From Diploptera punctata (taxonomy: Eukaryota; Arthropoda; Insecta; Blattodea; Blaberidae), in assembly GCA_030220185.1 (NCBI GenBank), contig JASPKZ010001241.1, forward strand, positions 1,737,501 to 1,801,500: 64,000 nt of DNA, read 5' to 3'. The notes beneath the pieces were generated by a model. That model saw only the letters and a list, made by a program, of their open reading frames with translations. It made no database searches and had not been told where the DNA came from. Shown here piece after piece: positions 10,659 to 20,282 of the stretch. Position numbers and translations under genes: made by a program. The first letter of the stretch is position 1, and each line of letters begins with the position of its first letter.

Positions 10659-10870
10659 AAAATAAAGGAAAATTTGCTATTGCTTGTCTAAATGGAATAT
10701 TGTGGGATAAAAATATAAGTAATAGAAATAAAATTAATATATATCATGCAATTGTTAAAAGCATCATTGCTAATGAAGCAGAACTTTAGCCATTAACAGC
10801 AAAAACAAATAAGAATAGCAGTGCATATACCCTTAGGATAATCTCTACTTTTTATTGCGAATTTATAATT
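10659..10870 (+). mobile_element. LINE RT fragment downstream of SINE-A
   Basis: Plus-strand frame with the segment FAIACLNGILWDKNISNRNK followed by IYHAIVKSIIANEAEL, a degenerate version of the YKTIVxPILxYGSE block after the LINE RT domain. A stop replaces the Trp expected after EAEL. It continues the plus-strand LINE remains on the left of SINE-A, but may be a different family. Confidence 0.6.
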
Positions 10871-10959
10871 AAGTGTTCACCGTAACATTTCTCCATTGGA
10901 CAACAACAGTTAATAGAATAAAATAGCATGATATTGTAATTCGGTTTTAAATGCGTTTA

Positions 10960-12540
10960 ATAATATTTCATGGAAATTAGAAAAAAATAGTAAAATCGCA
11001 CTAAAAAGAATGAGCATCCTACAAAGATTAACTGGGGTGATACGGGTTTGTTCTAGAAAAAATTTAAATACAACATACAACGTGTACATAAAACCTGTAC
11101 TACAATATTGCGCAGAAATCCTTATCACATCACCAAGAAAGAAATATAATCGCAACCAAAAATATAACTTAGACCTCCTCAGCAATAATAATAAGGGCAT
11201 AAAAATATAAATATAAAAATAATAATAAAAATTATCGACTGAACAAATCAATAATTTAATATAAAACACAAGGGGATTAAAACAATTAGGAAAAACTGGA
11301 GATAATACAAAATTACGCTATGAGGATAATAACAGGGACCGTGAAATTCAGCCAAATAGAATCCATAAGGGCAGTTACCCAGAACCACCCTTTCACCTTA
11401 ACTCTTCAAGAAAAATCACTTTTACAATATGAAAAATTAGTCAGATATTCAGAAGACACACGGAGAAACAAACAAATAGAAGGAAGACGACTGAACACCC
11501 AAGTCACTTTCCTTGAGAAAGTCAAAGAACTAGAGAAACAATATGAAATTCCGACAAATAGAGAAACACTCTCACCTATAATAAACCCCCTACAATTTGA
11601 GCCTATCCCCTGTGCCTTAGTCATAAATGCAAACATCACAAAAGAAATCTTAACATAATACCAATTACTTGAAAACAATAACCTAGGAAACTATATACAC
11701 CAGATATCCTACAGAAGACTGGCTGCACATCTACACTGATGGCTTGTTCACAAATGCTGAAACTGGTGCCGGAGCTGGAGGAACATGCTACCTATTTTCG
11801 ATTTACTGTCATGCTGGACCAGGAACAACACATTTTGATGGTTACATTCCTGCTATAAAAACCTCTCTACAAAACCTATTAACACTAAAAACCTTGTTTT
11901 CCTAATTGGTGCTCCACTGTGGCCCCAAAGGCAATCTACTGGCCAAAACGTTTTGACTGCAAAGAATGCTGTGACATTATTACTGACCTGCGAAACTGTG
12001 GTATAGAAGTTGTCCTCCAATGGCTACCCTCTCACTGTGGGATTGCCTTTAATGAAACAGCCGATATCCTCGCCAAAAAAGGATCTCGCATTGAACAATT
12101 GTCTGGATCTGAACCACACCTTACTCGTCAGTGAAACGTCAAATAAAGTTAAAATTCAAAATTATGAATGATAATAGACTTCAAACAGTGGCCATATACA
12201 AAAAAATGGGATTGCCTAATAATACAAATTGATATATCGAACATACCAAGAAAAACAGATGTAACACATTTTAAAATGACAACGGGACACGACTGTCTGG
12301 CAAAATACCTCTACAAAATCAATGTTCTGTCTTCGCCGAAATTCATTTTATGCAATCACCCAGATGAATAAATAAACGAAGGTAATCTGAACAACTGTAT
12401 CGCTGTCAAACATGACGTTTCTAAGACCCCCAAAGATTTGGAGAACAAGACTGCTAATGACTTTAGTGTTAGATGCCAGCACATTAGACTTCAAAAACAA
12501 GTTTTATTCAATTAATGCAAATAGTACAATTAAATCTGTG
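10960..12540 (+). mobile_element. LINE with RNase H domain (LINE-H), decayed
   Basis: Long plus-strand remnant. Order: post-RT segment (MSILQRLTGVIRVCSR, YIKPVLQYCAEILITSP; 11010-11150), thumb-like region (MRIITGTVKFSQIESIRAVT; 11320-11658), RNase H domain (IYTDGLFTNAETGAGAG near 11725; VVLQWLPSHCGIAFNETAD near 12010-12070), then FKMTTGHDCLAKYL and a Cys-bearing tail. The catalytic Asp of TDG is present, but the HFDGYIPAI block has Tyr where the catalytic Glu is expected. A frameshift lies between 11905 and 11919, with further stops. About 100 bp at 11190-11290 look inserted; part recurs at 49195. Confidence 0.8.
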
Positions 12541-13047
12541 TTTCGCATTATGTACATTCAAATCAGTGTAACTAAAATTTTAACGTGCTTTTTCCTCAAT
12601 ATGGTAATTATTGGCTTGGGTTTTTATTATTGGATCCAATTTACCATGAATCTCCGTTTGGCAGATTATTAAAATTGTCATTGTATTTTCGTGAGACAAA
12701 TGATTCAACCAATAATCAACAAACACTAATGGTATAAAACAAATGACCCTAAAGCGGTGTGACCAAACATCATAAAATTGATATCATAAGCTATTCTGTA
12801 TTTTATATTATGGAGAGTTAAATAGGAAAATAAACTGGGCGATGAGAAATTATAATGAATTCGAAAGTAGACATAGACACTAAATTAATTATAAATTATT
12901 AATATGGCGAGTGGTTCATATTTTAAAATAAATCCACATCGGAGTAAATTTATCTTGAAATATTTGAAACATTTGTTATAATACTATTTTCACTAGGTTT
13001 AGTAAATAAACTGAAAAAAATTATATATGAATAAAATTAGTTTATAA
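12541..13047. other. No gene recognised
   Basis: AT-rich spacer; the plus-strand frame reaching 12672 is an extension of LINE-H remains without recognised motifs. Confidence 0.4.
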
Positions 13048-13960
13048 CATACTAGCTAATACCCGGCGTGCGCTGCTACGACTAGATTAATGAAAATTAA
13101 TGTGATTTTATGTTTAGCTGGATATGTAAAAGGAAAAATAATTATAAACTTATATTTTTTAGATATCCCGTGCTGATTACCCGGCGTTGCCCGGGAACCT
13201 ACTTATCGCGATATTCTTGACATAAATGAGCTGAAATACGAACGTTAATGGGTTTTATGTTTAGTTAAGCAAGTTTATGCAACAATTTATATCGTAATTA
13301 TTTTTAGATACCCCGTGCTATTTACCCGGCGTTGTCCGGGAATCTGCTCATCCCGATTTTCTTGGCATAAATGAGCTTGAAGACAAAAATTAATGTACTT
13401 ATTTATATTAGTTGAATAAGTGAAATAATTATAAATATATATTGTAATTATTTGAAGATTCCCCGAGCTCATTACCCGGTATTCCTCGGAAATCTACTTA
13501 TCCCGATCTTCTTATCCGTAAAAGAATATCCGCCATGTGCCGCTATGCTTGCACAGGAATCTGGGTACTTGACTCGATGTTGTTGGCATCAATGAAAGAC
13601 AAAAATGTTTATTGTGAGTTATCCGTAAGAGATAAATATATGCTCTCCTGGACTTTTTTGTAGAGCTTTTTGAGATATTTCATTCTGAGTACATTAATGT
13701 TGTGTATTTATTATAGTTTAGGTAGCGTAAGCCATTTAAGCGTCTAAAAAGCTACTTTCTTCACGTTTTCCACTACAAACGGCGATTTTTAAGGATGTAG
13801 GAGTTGAGTATCCCACCTCTCTTATAGTCTGTGTTCATCCCGGGAATCTTCTGAACATTTTGCAAAAAGCCCCATCACAATCGGACCAACGGTATGGCCG
13901 CGCATAAAGTACGAACAAACAAACAAACAAATTGTTATGAATACATAGAGTCTTTTATAT
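13048..13960 (+). mobile_element. Repeat E, copy 1, with internal tandem units and CAAA tail
   Basis: Unclassified dispersed element, also at 47172-48060 and 61497-61958. It starts TAGCTAATACCCGGCG and contains four diverged units beginning ACCCGG at 13061, 13179, 13324 and 13474 (spacing 118, 145, 150). A conserved 3' half follows (GAAAGACAAAAATG, CATCCCGGGAATCT, CAACGGTATGGCCGCGCATA) and it ends in (CAAA)n. A 3' microsatellite tail suggests a retroelement, but I cannot name the class. Frames over the 3' half are short and not convincingly coding. Confidence 0.8.
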
Positions 13961-14590
13961 AGATTTGTTTTATAGATTATTTTAATTATTCAAGCAGAAT
14001 CAACAAACAAAGAAACAAACATTCATGTGTATATATTAGATTAGTGCATAGATTCTGATTGAGGAGGACACGTAATATTTTTTGCCCCATTTTTAGATTG
14101 TCTCTGTCTTATACTTCACCAGACACTTCGTTCATAAAGTGCCTACACGTTTTGTTCAAGTAGATCAAATACATAAGTCTCTTGTGTCGCATTTAACATA
14201 ATTATCGGACATCGTTTAAGAAAGAAATCTGCCACTTTCAATTATTCAAATTTATTTTTAATTTTATATATAGACGAATTAAAATCAAGGTCATATCGAT
14301 TCTCAAATTATTTAGGTAGTAAACATTATACATCTTCCAAATTGAACATGCAGAGAAAAATCATACATCCACGTTCTTGTATTGAAGAGGGTACTTCGAT
14401 ATTGGACATTATATGGTTATTTTATTGGTAGATTGTTTTGTGCATTTTGTTTGATGAATTTATTACCTTTGTGGCAGGGAATATGCTAATGCGGAAGTAT
14501 TCGAAAAAAATCATCGATACTCAGATCTACAAGTAGCATTTAAAATAAATTATAGTATAAAATTGCATAATTTTAAATTGAAAACTACGA
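13961..14590. other. No gene recognised
   Basis: AT-rich, no recognised element. Confidence 0.4.
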
Positions 14591-14970
14591 CTTATGGGTA
14601 GCGGATGAGAACCCTCTGTGAGGAAGTCTCATCAAAGGGTCTAGCGTCCCTTCCCTCGCGAGCTTCAGGTCACACTGGCCCGGTGTGTAGTACCTGATCG
14701 AAGGGTCCCTTGCACAGGGTAACGTGTGAAGACCTCAAAGGACAGAAATAAATGTGCGGAGGAGGCACCCATTTTCCAGGGAAAAATGTGGAGACCCATT
14801 CACGGGGTAACAAGGGAGAAGTCCTCAACGGTCCTTAGGAACGGAAGAGGCAGCCCTCCATTTGGGGTTCATACAACTGGGGCTATGATGTCTAGCCTTA
14901 AGATGGCAATCCCATCGTACATCTCACTCTGCGGAACACCAGTAACGTACCCAGAGGAAATAATTTATTA
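14591..14970 (+). other. GC-richer block of unknown identity
   Basis: About 380 bp that are clearly richer in G and C than the surroundings, with a plus-strand frame 14726-14974 of 82 residues and internal near-repeats (AGGGTCTAGCGTCCC / AAGGGTCCCTTGCAC; CACGGGGTAACAAGGG / CAGGGTAACGTGTG). I recognise no domain. It lies just upstream of a plus-strand LINE tail and could be an upstream LINE segment, but nothing shows that directly. Confidence 0.35.
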
Positions 14971-14991
14971 CTAAAAGTCTCATAGATACTG

Positions 14992-15205
14992 GAAAATCTA
15001 AATATCTTTAAACTCTTAAATAAAATAAAAGAATCTAGAAAAAATGGAAAGAACATTTTCAAAGAATGGAAGATGATCGCATTCCCAAAAGTATACTTAA
15101 ATACAAACCAAAAGGAAGCAGGAATGTTGGTAGACCGAAGAAGCGATGGATCCAACTTTTAAATGAGAATCTATGAGACCGGAACAAGCCACATGGGCTT
15201 AATCC
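14992..15205 (+). mobile_element. LINE C-terminal fragment
   Basis: Plus-strand tail of a LINE protein: in one frame WKEHFQRMEDDRIPKSIL, then GRPKKRWIQLLNENL and a stop, followed by ATG repeats as a 3' tail. 5' truncated. Same architecture as the fragment at 15900-16112 but different sequence. Confidence 0.75.
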
Positions 15206-15348
15206 GTGATTGTTGATGATGATGGTGAACTACGACTTAAATGCTGAGTGTAAAAATAAGCTTAGTAAACAAAACAAGTGTCCTATATCTGTAAATAATA
15301 ATGGATACATATATTACAAGTAAATAAAATAGATATCAAACGACGTGT

Positions 15349-15678
15349 ACATAATAGTGAAATACATGATGTGTATAGGAACCAGATATAATAAGAACGA
15401 TTAAGTCTCGTAGACTGCGATGGACAGGACATGTGGCACGTATGTGGAATGAAAAAGGTGCAAGGAAGCTTTTGTATCAAAAACCAGAGGGAAAACTCCC
15501 AGTTGGTAGACCAAGAATGAGGTGCGAGAATAACATTATCCACGATTTGAGGGAAGTAGATTATACAGGGGATGATTGGAAAACATTAGATCAGGATTGA
15601 GATGTATGGAGAGCTTATATCCGTGCGGCATTGAACCTACAGGTTCGATAGAGCCAGTGAGTGAGTTAGTTAGTTAGT
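15349..15678 (+). mobile_element. 5'-truncated LINE tail with target duplication
   Basis: A 330-bp insertion bounded by a 15-bp near-exact duplication tatcaaaYgacgtgt (15334-15348 and 15679-15693). It carries the LINE C-terminus RRLRWTGHVARMWNEKG, PVGRPRMRCENN, DVWRAYIRAALN and ends with (GTTA)n. One stop precedes DVWRAY. The same family tail is at 17465-17764 and 27245-27931. Confidence 0.88.
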
Positions 15679-15899
15679 TATCAAATGACGTGTGGAAAAA
15701 TTAAAAGAACATAGAAAACAATACGAATATGACATTAGATTCTATGAAGTAATGGGGTTATAAAATGTGGCAATGGGTCCTAAGCAATAAAGATAAAAAT
15801 ATTACAGCCGTATTCAGACGTCATAAATGCAATTTTATAGATTTATCATTATTAGGATATACAAAATTAGATAAGATCAAAAAGGTAGAAAAAGTTTAA

Positions 15900-16112
15900 A
15901 ATAGTTGCAATAAATGAAAAAATAAATTAATGTAGACATAAATGGAAGAAACACTTCCTAAGAATGGAGGATTCGAGAATACCGAATACAACTCTGTCAT
16001 ATAAACCATGAGGATGATGAAATACTGGGCGACCAAAGATGGAGATGAAATATGGCCGCAACAGGTGCATTGTTCTAAACCATGAAAAGAAGAAGAATAA
16101 ATACAAATGAGC
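15900..16112 (+). mobile_element. LINE C-terminal remnant
   Basis: Plus strand: WKKHFLRMEDSRIPN, then TGRPKMEMKYG, ending in GAA-type triplets (AGAAGAAGAATAAA). Heavily decayed. The preceding 180 bp may be part of the same element, but frames there are broken. Confidence 0.6.
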
Positions 16113-16421
16113 ATAATTTTAATAGGATTTTCAATTAATTAAAATATATTGAAAGATTTTACTTTGTATCAAATTACCTTTATATTATATTTAACGTTTT
16201 AATTAATGTAAGTGGAGGTGACTCCGTTTCATAAAACAAATTTAATACTCTTTCTCTACACACACAGAAATATATATAAATAATTAGTTTTTTTTCAAAC
16301 CTGCAATCGAATTATGAGACCTGCGGATATTATACTTTTCATACATTGAAACTAATGTTTGCAAAATTAAAGAAATCAATAGCCTCAAATGATGACAAAC
16401 TGTCACACCATTCGACTGTAT
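16113..16421. other. No gene recognised
   Basis: AT-rich stretch with no recognised element. Confidence 0.4.
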
Positions 16422-16925
16422 TTATTTTAGGTGCAATCATAGATTTATAGCACATGTATATGATATTTAAAATGCAGACCCAATATATAAATCACTAATT
16501 CGGTCAATGCTATCAGGATTTTCTCTTAATGAAACATTAAGAACAATTGCAATGATTTCTTTATATCGTATTTAAATTTATATTTATTAAACCAGAAAAG
16601 AAACTAGTATGCTTAAGTAATATTGGTTCCAACACATGCACCAAGTTATTTTTCAAACGCGTTTTCTAACTTCAAATAGCTAAAGTACTAGTACAAGATA
16701 CATTGCTTTCGGTATCATTGCGCAGGACGTGTTTACACTGTATATATTTCACAATTTGTATGACAAGAGCATGCACCTCACTTCCCAGTCATGTCAGCGC
16801 CTGTCGATCACTATAATTATTTAGATCCAAATATATGGATTGACCGAATTAGTGATTGATATATTGGGCCTGCCTTTTAAATATCATATACATGTGCTAT
16901 AAATCTGTGATTGCACCTAAAATAA
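16422..16925. repeat. 87-bp inverted repeat enclosing 330 bp
   Basis: Arms 16422-16508 and 16839-16925 are reverse complements with four mismatches in 87 bp. Outer ends read TTATTTTAGGTGCAATC. No flanking direct duplication is obvious. The enclosed segment includes about 95 bp resembling LINE-D coding sequence (16740-16833). It could be a small TIR element or a local inverted duplication; a transcript through it would form a long hairpin. Confidence 0.85.
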
Positions 16926-18130
16926 GCTCCTCATAATAAAATTACTGCCCGTATAACTGTATTAAATACTTTTTTATGTTCATATAAATATTCATCTAGG
17001 AAGTTTTTCTTACTTTAGTTCATTTCATTTTTTTTTTCATTCTATGTTTTATTAATGTTAGTGTATATTAGTCAATATTCGCATTCTGCATTATTTCGTC
17101 AGTATGTACTCTGCATCTTACACACTATATATGACTAGAACATGGAACTCATTCCCCAGTCATGTCAGGGACTGTCAATAGCTATTATTATTTAAATCCA
17201 AATTAACTTATATCTCGAGTTCGACACAATGAAAACATTAATTGCAATAACAACTATATTCGGCATTCTGTAAATAACATCTAGGAAGCTTTACTTACTT
17301 TATATTAAACTGTTATAAGATTCATGATGTGTTGCGTTGAGGTATTATTCAAAATTCAAATTCAAATTCAAATTAAAAGTAATTTCATATTTTAATTACT
17401 TTATATTGTTTTATGTTATTTTAATTTTATTATATTCCATGTTTTTGTTAGTATTAGCTAGTATCATGGTGTTTATAGGAAGCCAGATATAATAAGAACA
17501 GTTAAGTCTCGTAGACTGCGATGGACAGGACATGTTGCGCGCATGAGGAATGAAAGACGTGCATGGAAGCTTCTTGTAAGAAAGCCGGAGGGAAAATGCC
17601 CCGTTGGTAGACCAAGAATGAGGTGGGAGAACAACATTAACTCTGATTAGAGGGAAGTAGATTATACAGGGAATGATTGGAAAGCATTAGCTCAGGATAG
17701 GGATGTATGGAGAGCTTATGTCCGCGCGGCCATGAACCTACGGGTTCGATAGTGCCAGTGAGTAAGTATTAGCTAGTATTATATCACATCATCATTGTCT
17801 TTTGTTTAGTCAGTATTTTAATAATATCTTAAAATTGTAATAAGTAGGCGTATGCAATTATTGTATAATTTTACTATTGGCTGGTTGGTAGAAGAGAAGG
17901 CCTTCTGGCCTTAACTCTGCCAGCTAAAATAAAGCATTATTATTATTACTATTATTATTATTATTATTAATATATTTTTAAGCTGTGTTAATTGTATACA
18001 ATTGTATAATATTTTATTATTCGTTGGTTGAGTGGAAGTGATGGAATTATCGCCTTAAATCTCGCAGCGTAAATAGAGTATTAACATTATTACATAAAAT
18101 AGTATTATTATTATTGTTATTACTATTTTT
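16730..18130 (+). mobile_element. LINE-D 3' ends, two or more nested copies
   Basis: Plus-strand 3' parts of LINE-D. The coding end reads TRTWNSFPSHVRDCQ near 17130, and a diverged copy TRACTSLPSHVSACRS lies near 16770. The 3' UTR ends with GAGAAGGCCTTCTGGCCTTA, CTCTGCCAG and TAA repeats at 17935-17970. A further decayed 3' end (GGTTGAGTGGAAGTG...CTCGCAG) follows at 18020-18080 with its own TAT/TAA repeats. The copy is interrupted at 17465-17764 by another LINE. Confidence 0.8.
17465..17764 (+). mobile_element. Truncated LINE inserted in LINE-D, exact duplication
   Basis: A 300-bp insertion flanked by an exact 15-bp duplication agtattagctagtat (17450-17464 and 17765-17779). The translated tail reads RKPDIIRTVKSRRLRWTGHV, KPEGKCPVGRPRMRWENN and DVWRAYVRAAMNLRVR before the stop. 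An internal stop follows the WENN segment. Extreme 5' truncation at insertion is typical of target-primed reverse transcription. Confidence 0.92.
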
Positions 18131-18404
18131 TATTATAGTTGTGATTCTTGTCGAATGCTGTAACAAAAGACGAGTTCTGTGCGGTATTCAATTGACTTTG
18201 TGTAGTTATCATTAAAGGCCCACGTTCTTCATTTCACTAAAAGAATGTTGATGTACGAATTTTGTCATACGTTCAAAATTGTCCAATATTAAGGAGAATA
18301 ATATTAATGATCCCAGGCTGTTCTTAATTGAAATAAAGAAAAGTAGACATACGTTGTTATTCGTACGTACAAATCCGTCCAATATGAAACAAGGGTTAAT
18401 ATTT

Positions 18405-18407
<3 letters not shown>
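18131..18407. other. No gene recognised
   Basis: Spacer before the CT/TA microsatellite; the short frame 18279-18488 runs into the microsatellite and is not coding. Confidence 0.4.
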
Positions 18408-18484
<77 letters not shown>

Positions 18485-18485
18485 T
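18408..18485. repeat. Compound (CT)n(AT)n microsatellite
   Basis: About 50 bp of CT repeats followed by 28 bp of AT repeats. Confidence 0.97.
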
Positions 18486-18535
18486 TAGAGGACTCAAACC
18501 CAATGCGTTCAACTACGACACGACACATACCTAGT

Positions 18536-19265
18536 AATAATGATAATAATAATAATAATAACAATAATAATAATAATAATACTTTATTTATTCTGGGAGG
18601 CACGCCGTAACGTAGTGGTTAAGGTACTGCGCTACAAGCCGGAAGGTCGAGGGTTCAAGTCCCGGTGGGGTCAGGATTTTTAAACTGACCCAAACCTTCC
18701 GGCGGGACTATGGCCCTGGGGTCGACCCAGCCTCTAACGGAAATGAGTACCAGACGCTTGTTCTGGGGGTAAAGGCGGCCGTCACGCAGGGCTGACAACC
18801 CGGCTGACATAAAGTGCCGATTGTCTAGAAAAAGTGGGAGCCTTAACCTCCTACTACCCCAAGGGCCTCCTGAGGCTTGTAGCGGGACTGCTTTACCTTT
18901 TATTTATTCTGGCAGAGTTAAGGATATAAGGCCCTCTCTTCCACTCAACCAGCACAAATACAAATAAATATTCGACAAATATAGATATACACTACACTGA
19001 TTAAAAACAGTGAAATATACAATAAATGTAGCAAAGTAAATTTCGTGTACAAACAACATTTTATAGGGAAATAACAATAAAGATACGATAATAATAATAA
19101 TGTAAATTTCATAAATTATACGAGAAACACCAATTAATATATATACCTTACACTGGGTAATAATGAAGTCGAGGTTAGAGCAAATATAAATTTAGATTTC
19201 TTTTAAAAGATGCCAATGTCCGGCAGCCCCTTATTTCTTGTGGTAGAGAATGTCCCAAGGTTGAG
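18536..19265 (-). mobile_element. LINE-D 3' fragment (minus), split by SINE-C
   Basis: Minus-strand LINE-D end: TAA repeats at 18536-18582 are its tail, then on the minus strand CTCTGCCAGAATAAATAAAG and a 3' UTR with GTTGAGTGGAAGAGAGGGCC. At the far end the coding terminus reads back to the CCACAAGAAATAAGGGGCTG block (19220-19250), matching 58085-58110. It is interrupted by SINE-C at 18597-18898. Confidence 0.85.
18597..18898 (+). mobile_element. SINE-C, full-length, with 14-bp target duplication
   Basis: A 302-bp tRNA-derived SINE. The head contains CGTAGTGGTTAAGGTACTGC (A-box region) and GGGTTCAAGTCCC (B box); the body is GC-rich with CTTCCGGCGGGACTATGG and GGCTTGTAGCGGGACTG. Flanked by an exact duplication tttatttattctgg (18583-18596 and 18899-18912) within LINE-D. 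Only copy in this window. Confidence 0.93.
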
Positions 19266-19277
19266 ATTTTAAAAATC

Positions 19278-19357
19278 CCTTACCCGCCGAGAACCCAACC
19301 CGGGTCGCCGGAGTAGAAGGTAGGGACTCTACCGACTACGCCACAGCGACGGAATGT
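19278..19357 (-). repeat. tRNA-like SINE head, decayed
   Basis: Minus strand reads GTCGCTGTGGCGTAGTCGG (A-box-like) and CCCGGGTTGGGTTC (degenerate B box). It differs from SINE-A, B and C heads. No body is recognised; it sits at the broken end of LINE-D. Confidence 0.5.
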
Positions 19358-19385
19358 GTGTATATATGATTCTGTAAATAAACCA

Positions 19386-19386
19386 A

Positions 19387-19451
<65 letters not shown>

Positions 19452-19790
19452 GCTTTATTTTACCTGGCAGAGTTAAGGCCTTAAGGCCTTTTCTACCACT
19501 CAACCAGGTTTAAAAAAAATACAAACAAAAAATAGTCTTAAATCTAAATTACAATATATATATACAAACGATTACAAGTTATGAATACAATACAATTTAT
19601 ATTTATAATGTATTTTGATTTACTCTAAATTTAACGAATTAAATATATAATATGTACAATATATATATAAAAAAACGAGGAAAAGATTAATGACATAGTA
19701 TAAAATTAAATAAATAGAGAAAAATTAATTATTAGACAACAGGTAACTGTATAAGCGTGACTTAAAGGTACCAAGTGTGCGGCAACCCCT
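19386..19790 (-). mobile_element. LINE-D 3' fragment with long TAA tail
   Basis: A 60-bp TAA repeat (19388-19450) is the tail of a minus-strand LINE-D 3' UTR: GTTGAGTGGTAGAAAAGGCC then CTCTGCCAGGTAAAATAAAG on the minus strand. The remaining body is AT-rich and diverged from the other copies, ending at a GGGTTGCCGC block that matches the GGGGCTGCCGG coding terminus of the other copies. Confidence 0.8.
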
Positions 19791-19814
19791 GGGTGATTAT
19801 GTAACAATATGTTG

Positions 19815-19960
19815 TCCTGGGACTATTTGGCTGTATATTGTCCTGATATTTATCTTACGCATGAGGAAAAATCCAGTAAATGCATCACTCAGAAAAATTG
19901 TCCCGATCGAGGACAGAACACTTGTCCGCTACTTTAGACATGATGACGATAGCCCTATAT
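19815..19960 (-). mobile_element. SINE-B, old decayed copy
   Basis: Alignment by eye to SINE-B on the minus strand: GGTGAGG-like CATGAGG, the AAAATTGTCCCGATCG block, and a mutated B box. The 3' module is not recognised. Confidence 0.6.
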
Positions 19961-19965
19961 CATAG

Positions 19966-20282
19966 CAGTGAACCTTTATCATGTTGAATAGGAATTTGAT
20001 ATTCAAGCATAGAGGAGGTAATAGATGATACTACACTACGACTAATGTATCTACTTTATTATGTAAAACTGGTTAAATACAATGTTCTGATGTATAAACT
20101 TCCAGACTTGATGATTAATGAGCGAAATAATCTGTGGAAAAAATGCGGGCTTATGATATATTATCTTTTCGAGGAAAATATTCAAACTTGCTTTGTACAA
20201 TCTCTTCGGATTTTCATCTCACGTTTATGATAAAGATACCGGCTGCATAGAATGTGGGAGTGTACGAAAATTTAACATAAAT
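19966..20282. other. No gene recognised
   Basis: AT-rich spacer; no recognised element. Confidence 0.4.

Noticed and set aside
13061..13500. Four spaced repeats considered as a CRISPR-like array
   Set aside because: Units are diverged, 118-150 bp apart, with related and not unique spacers, within a dispersed eukaryotic repeat.
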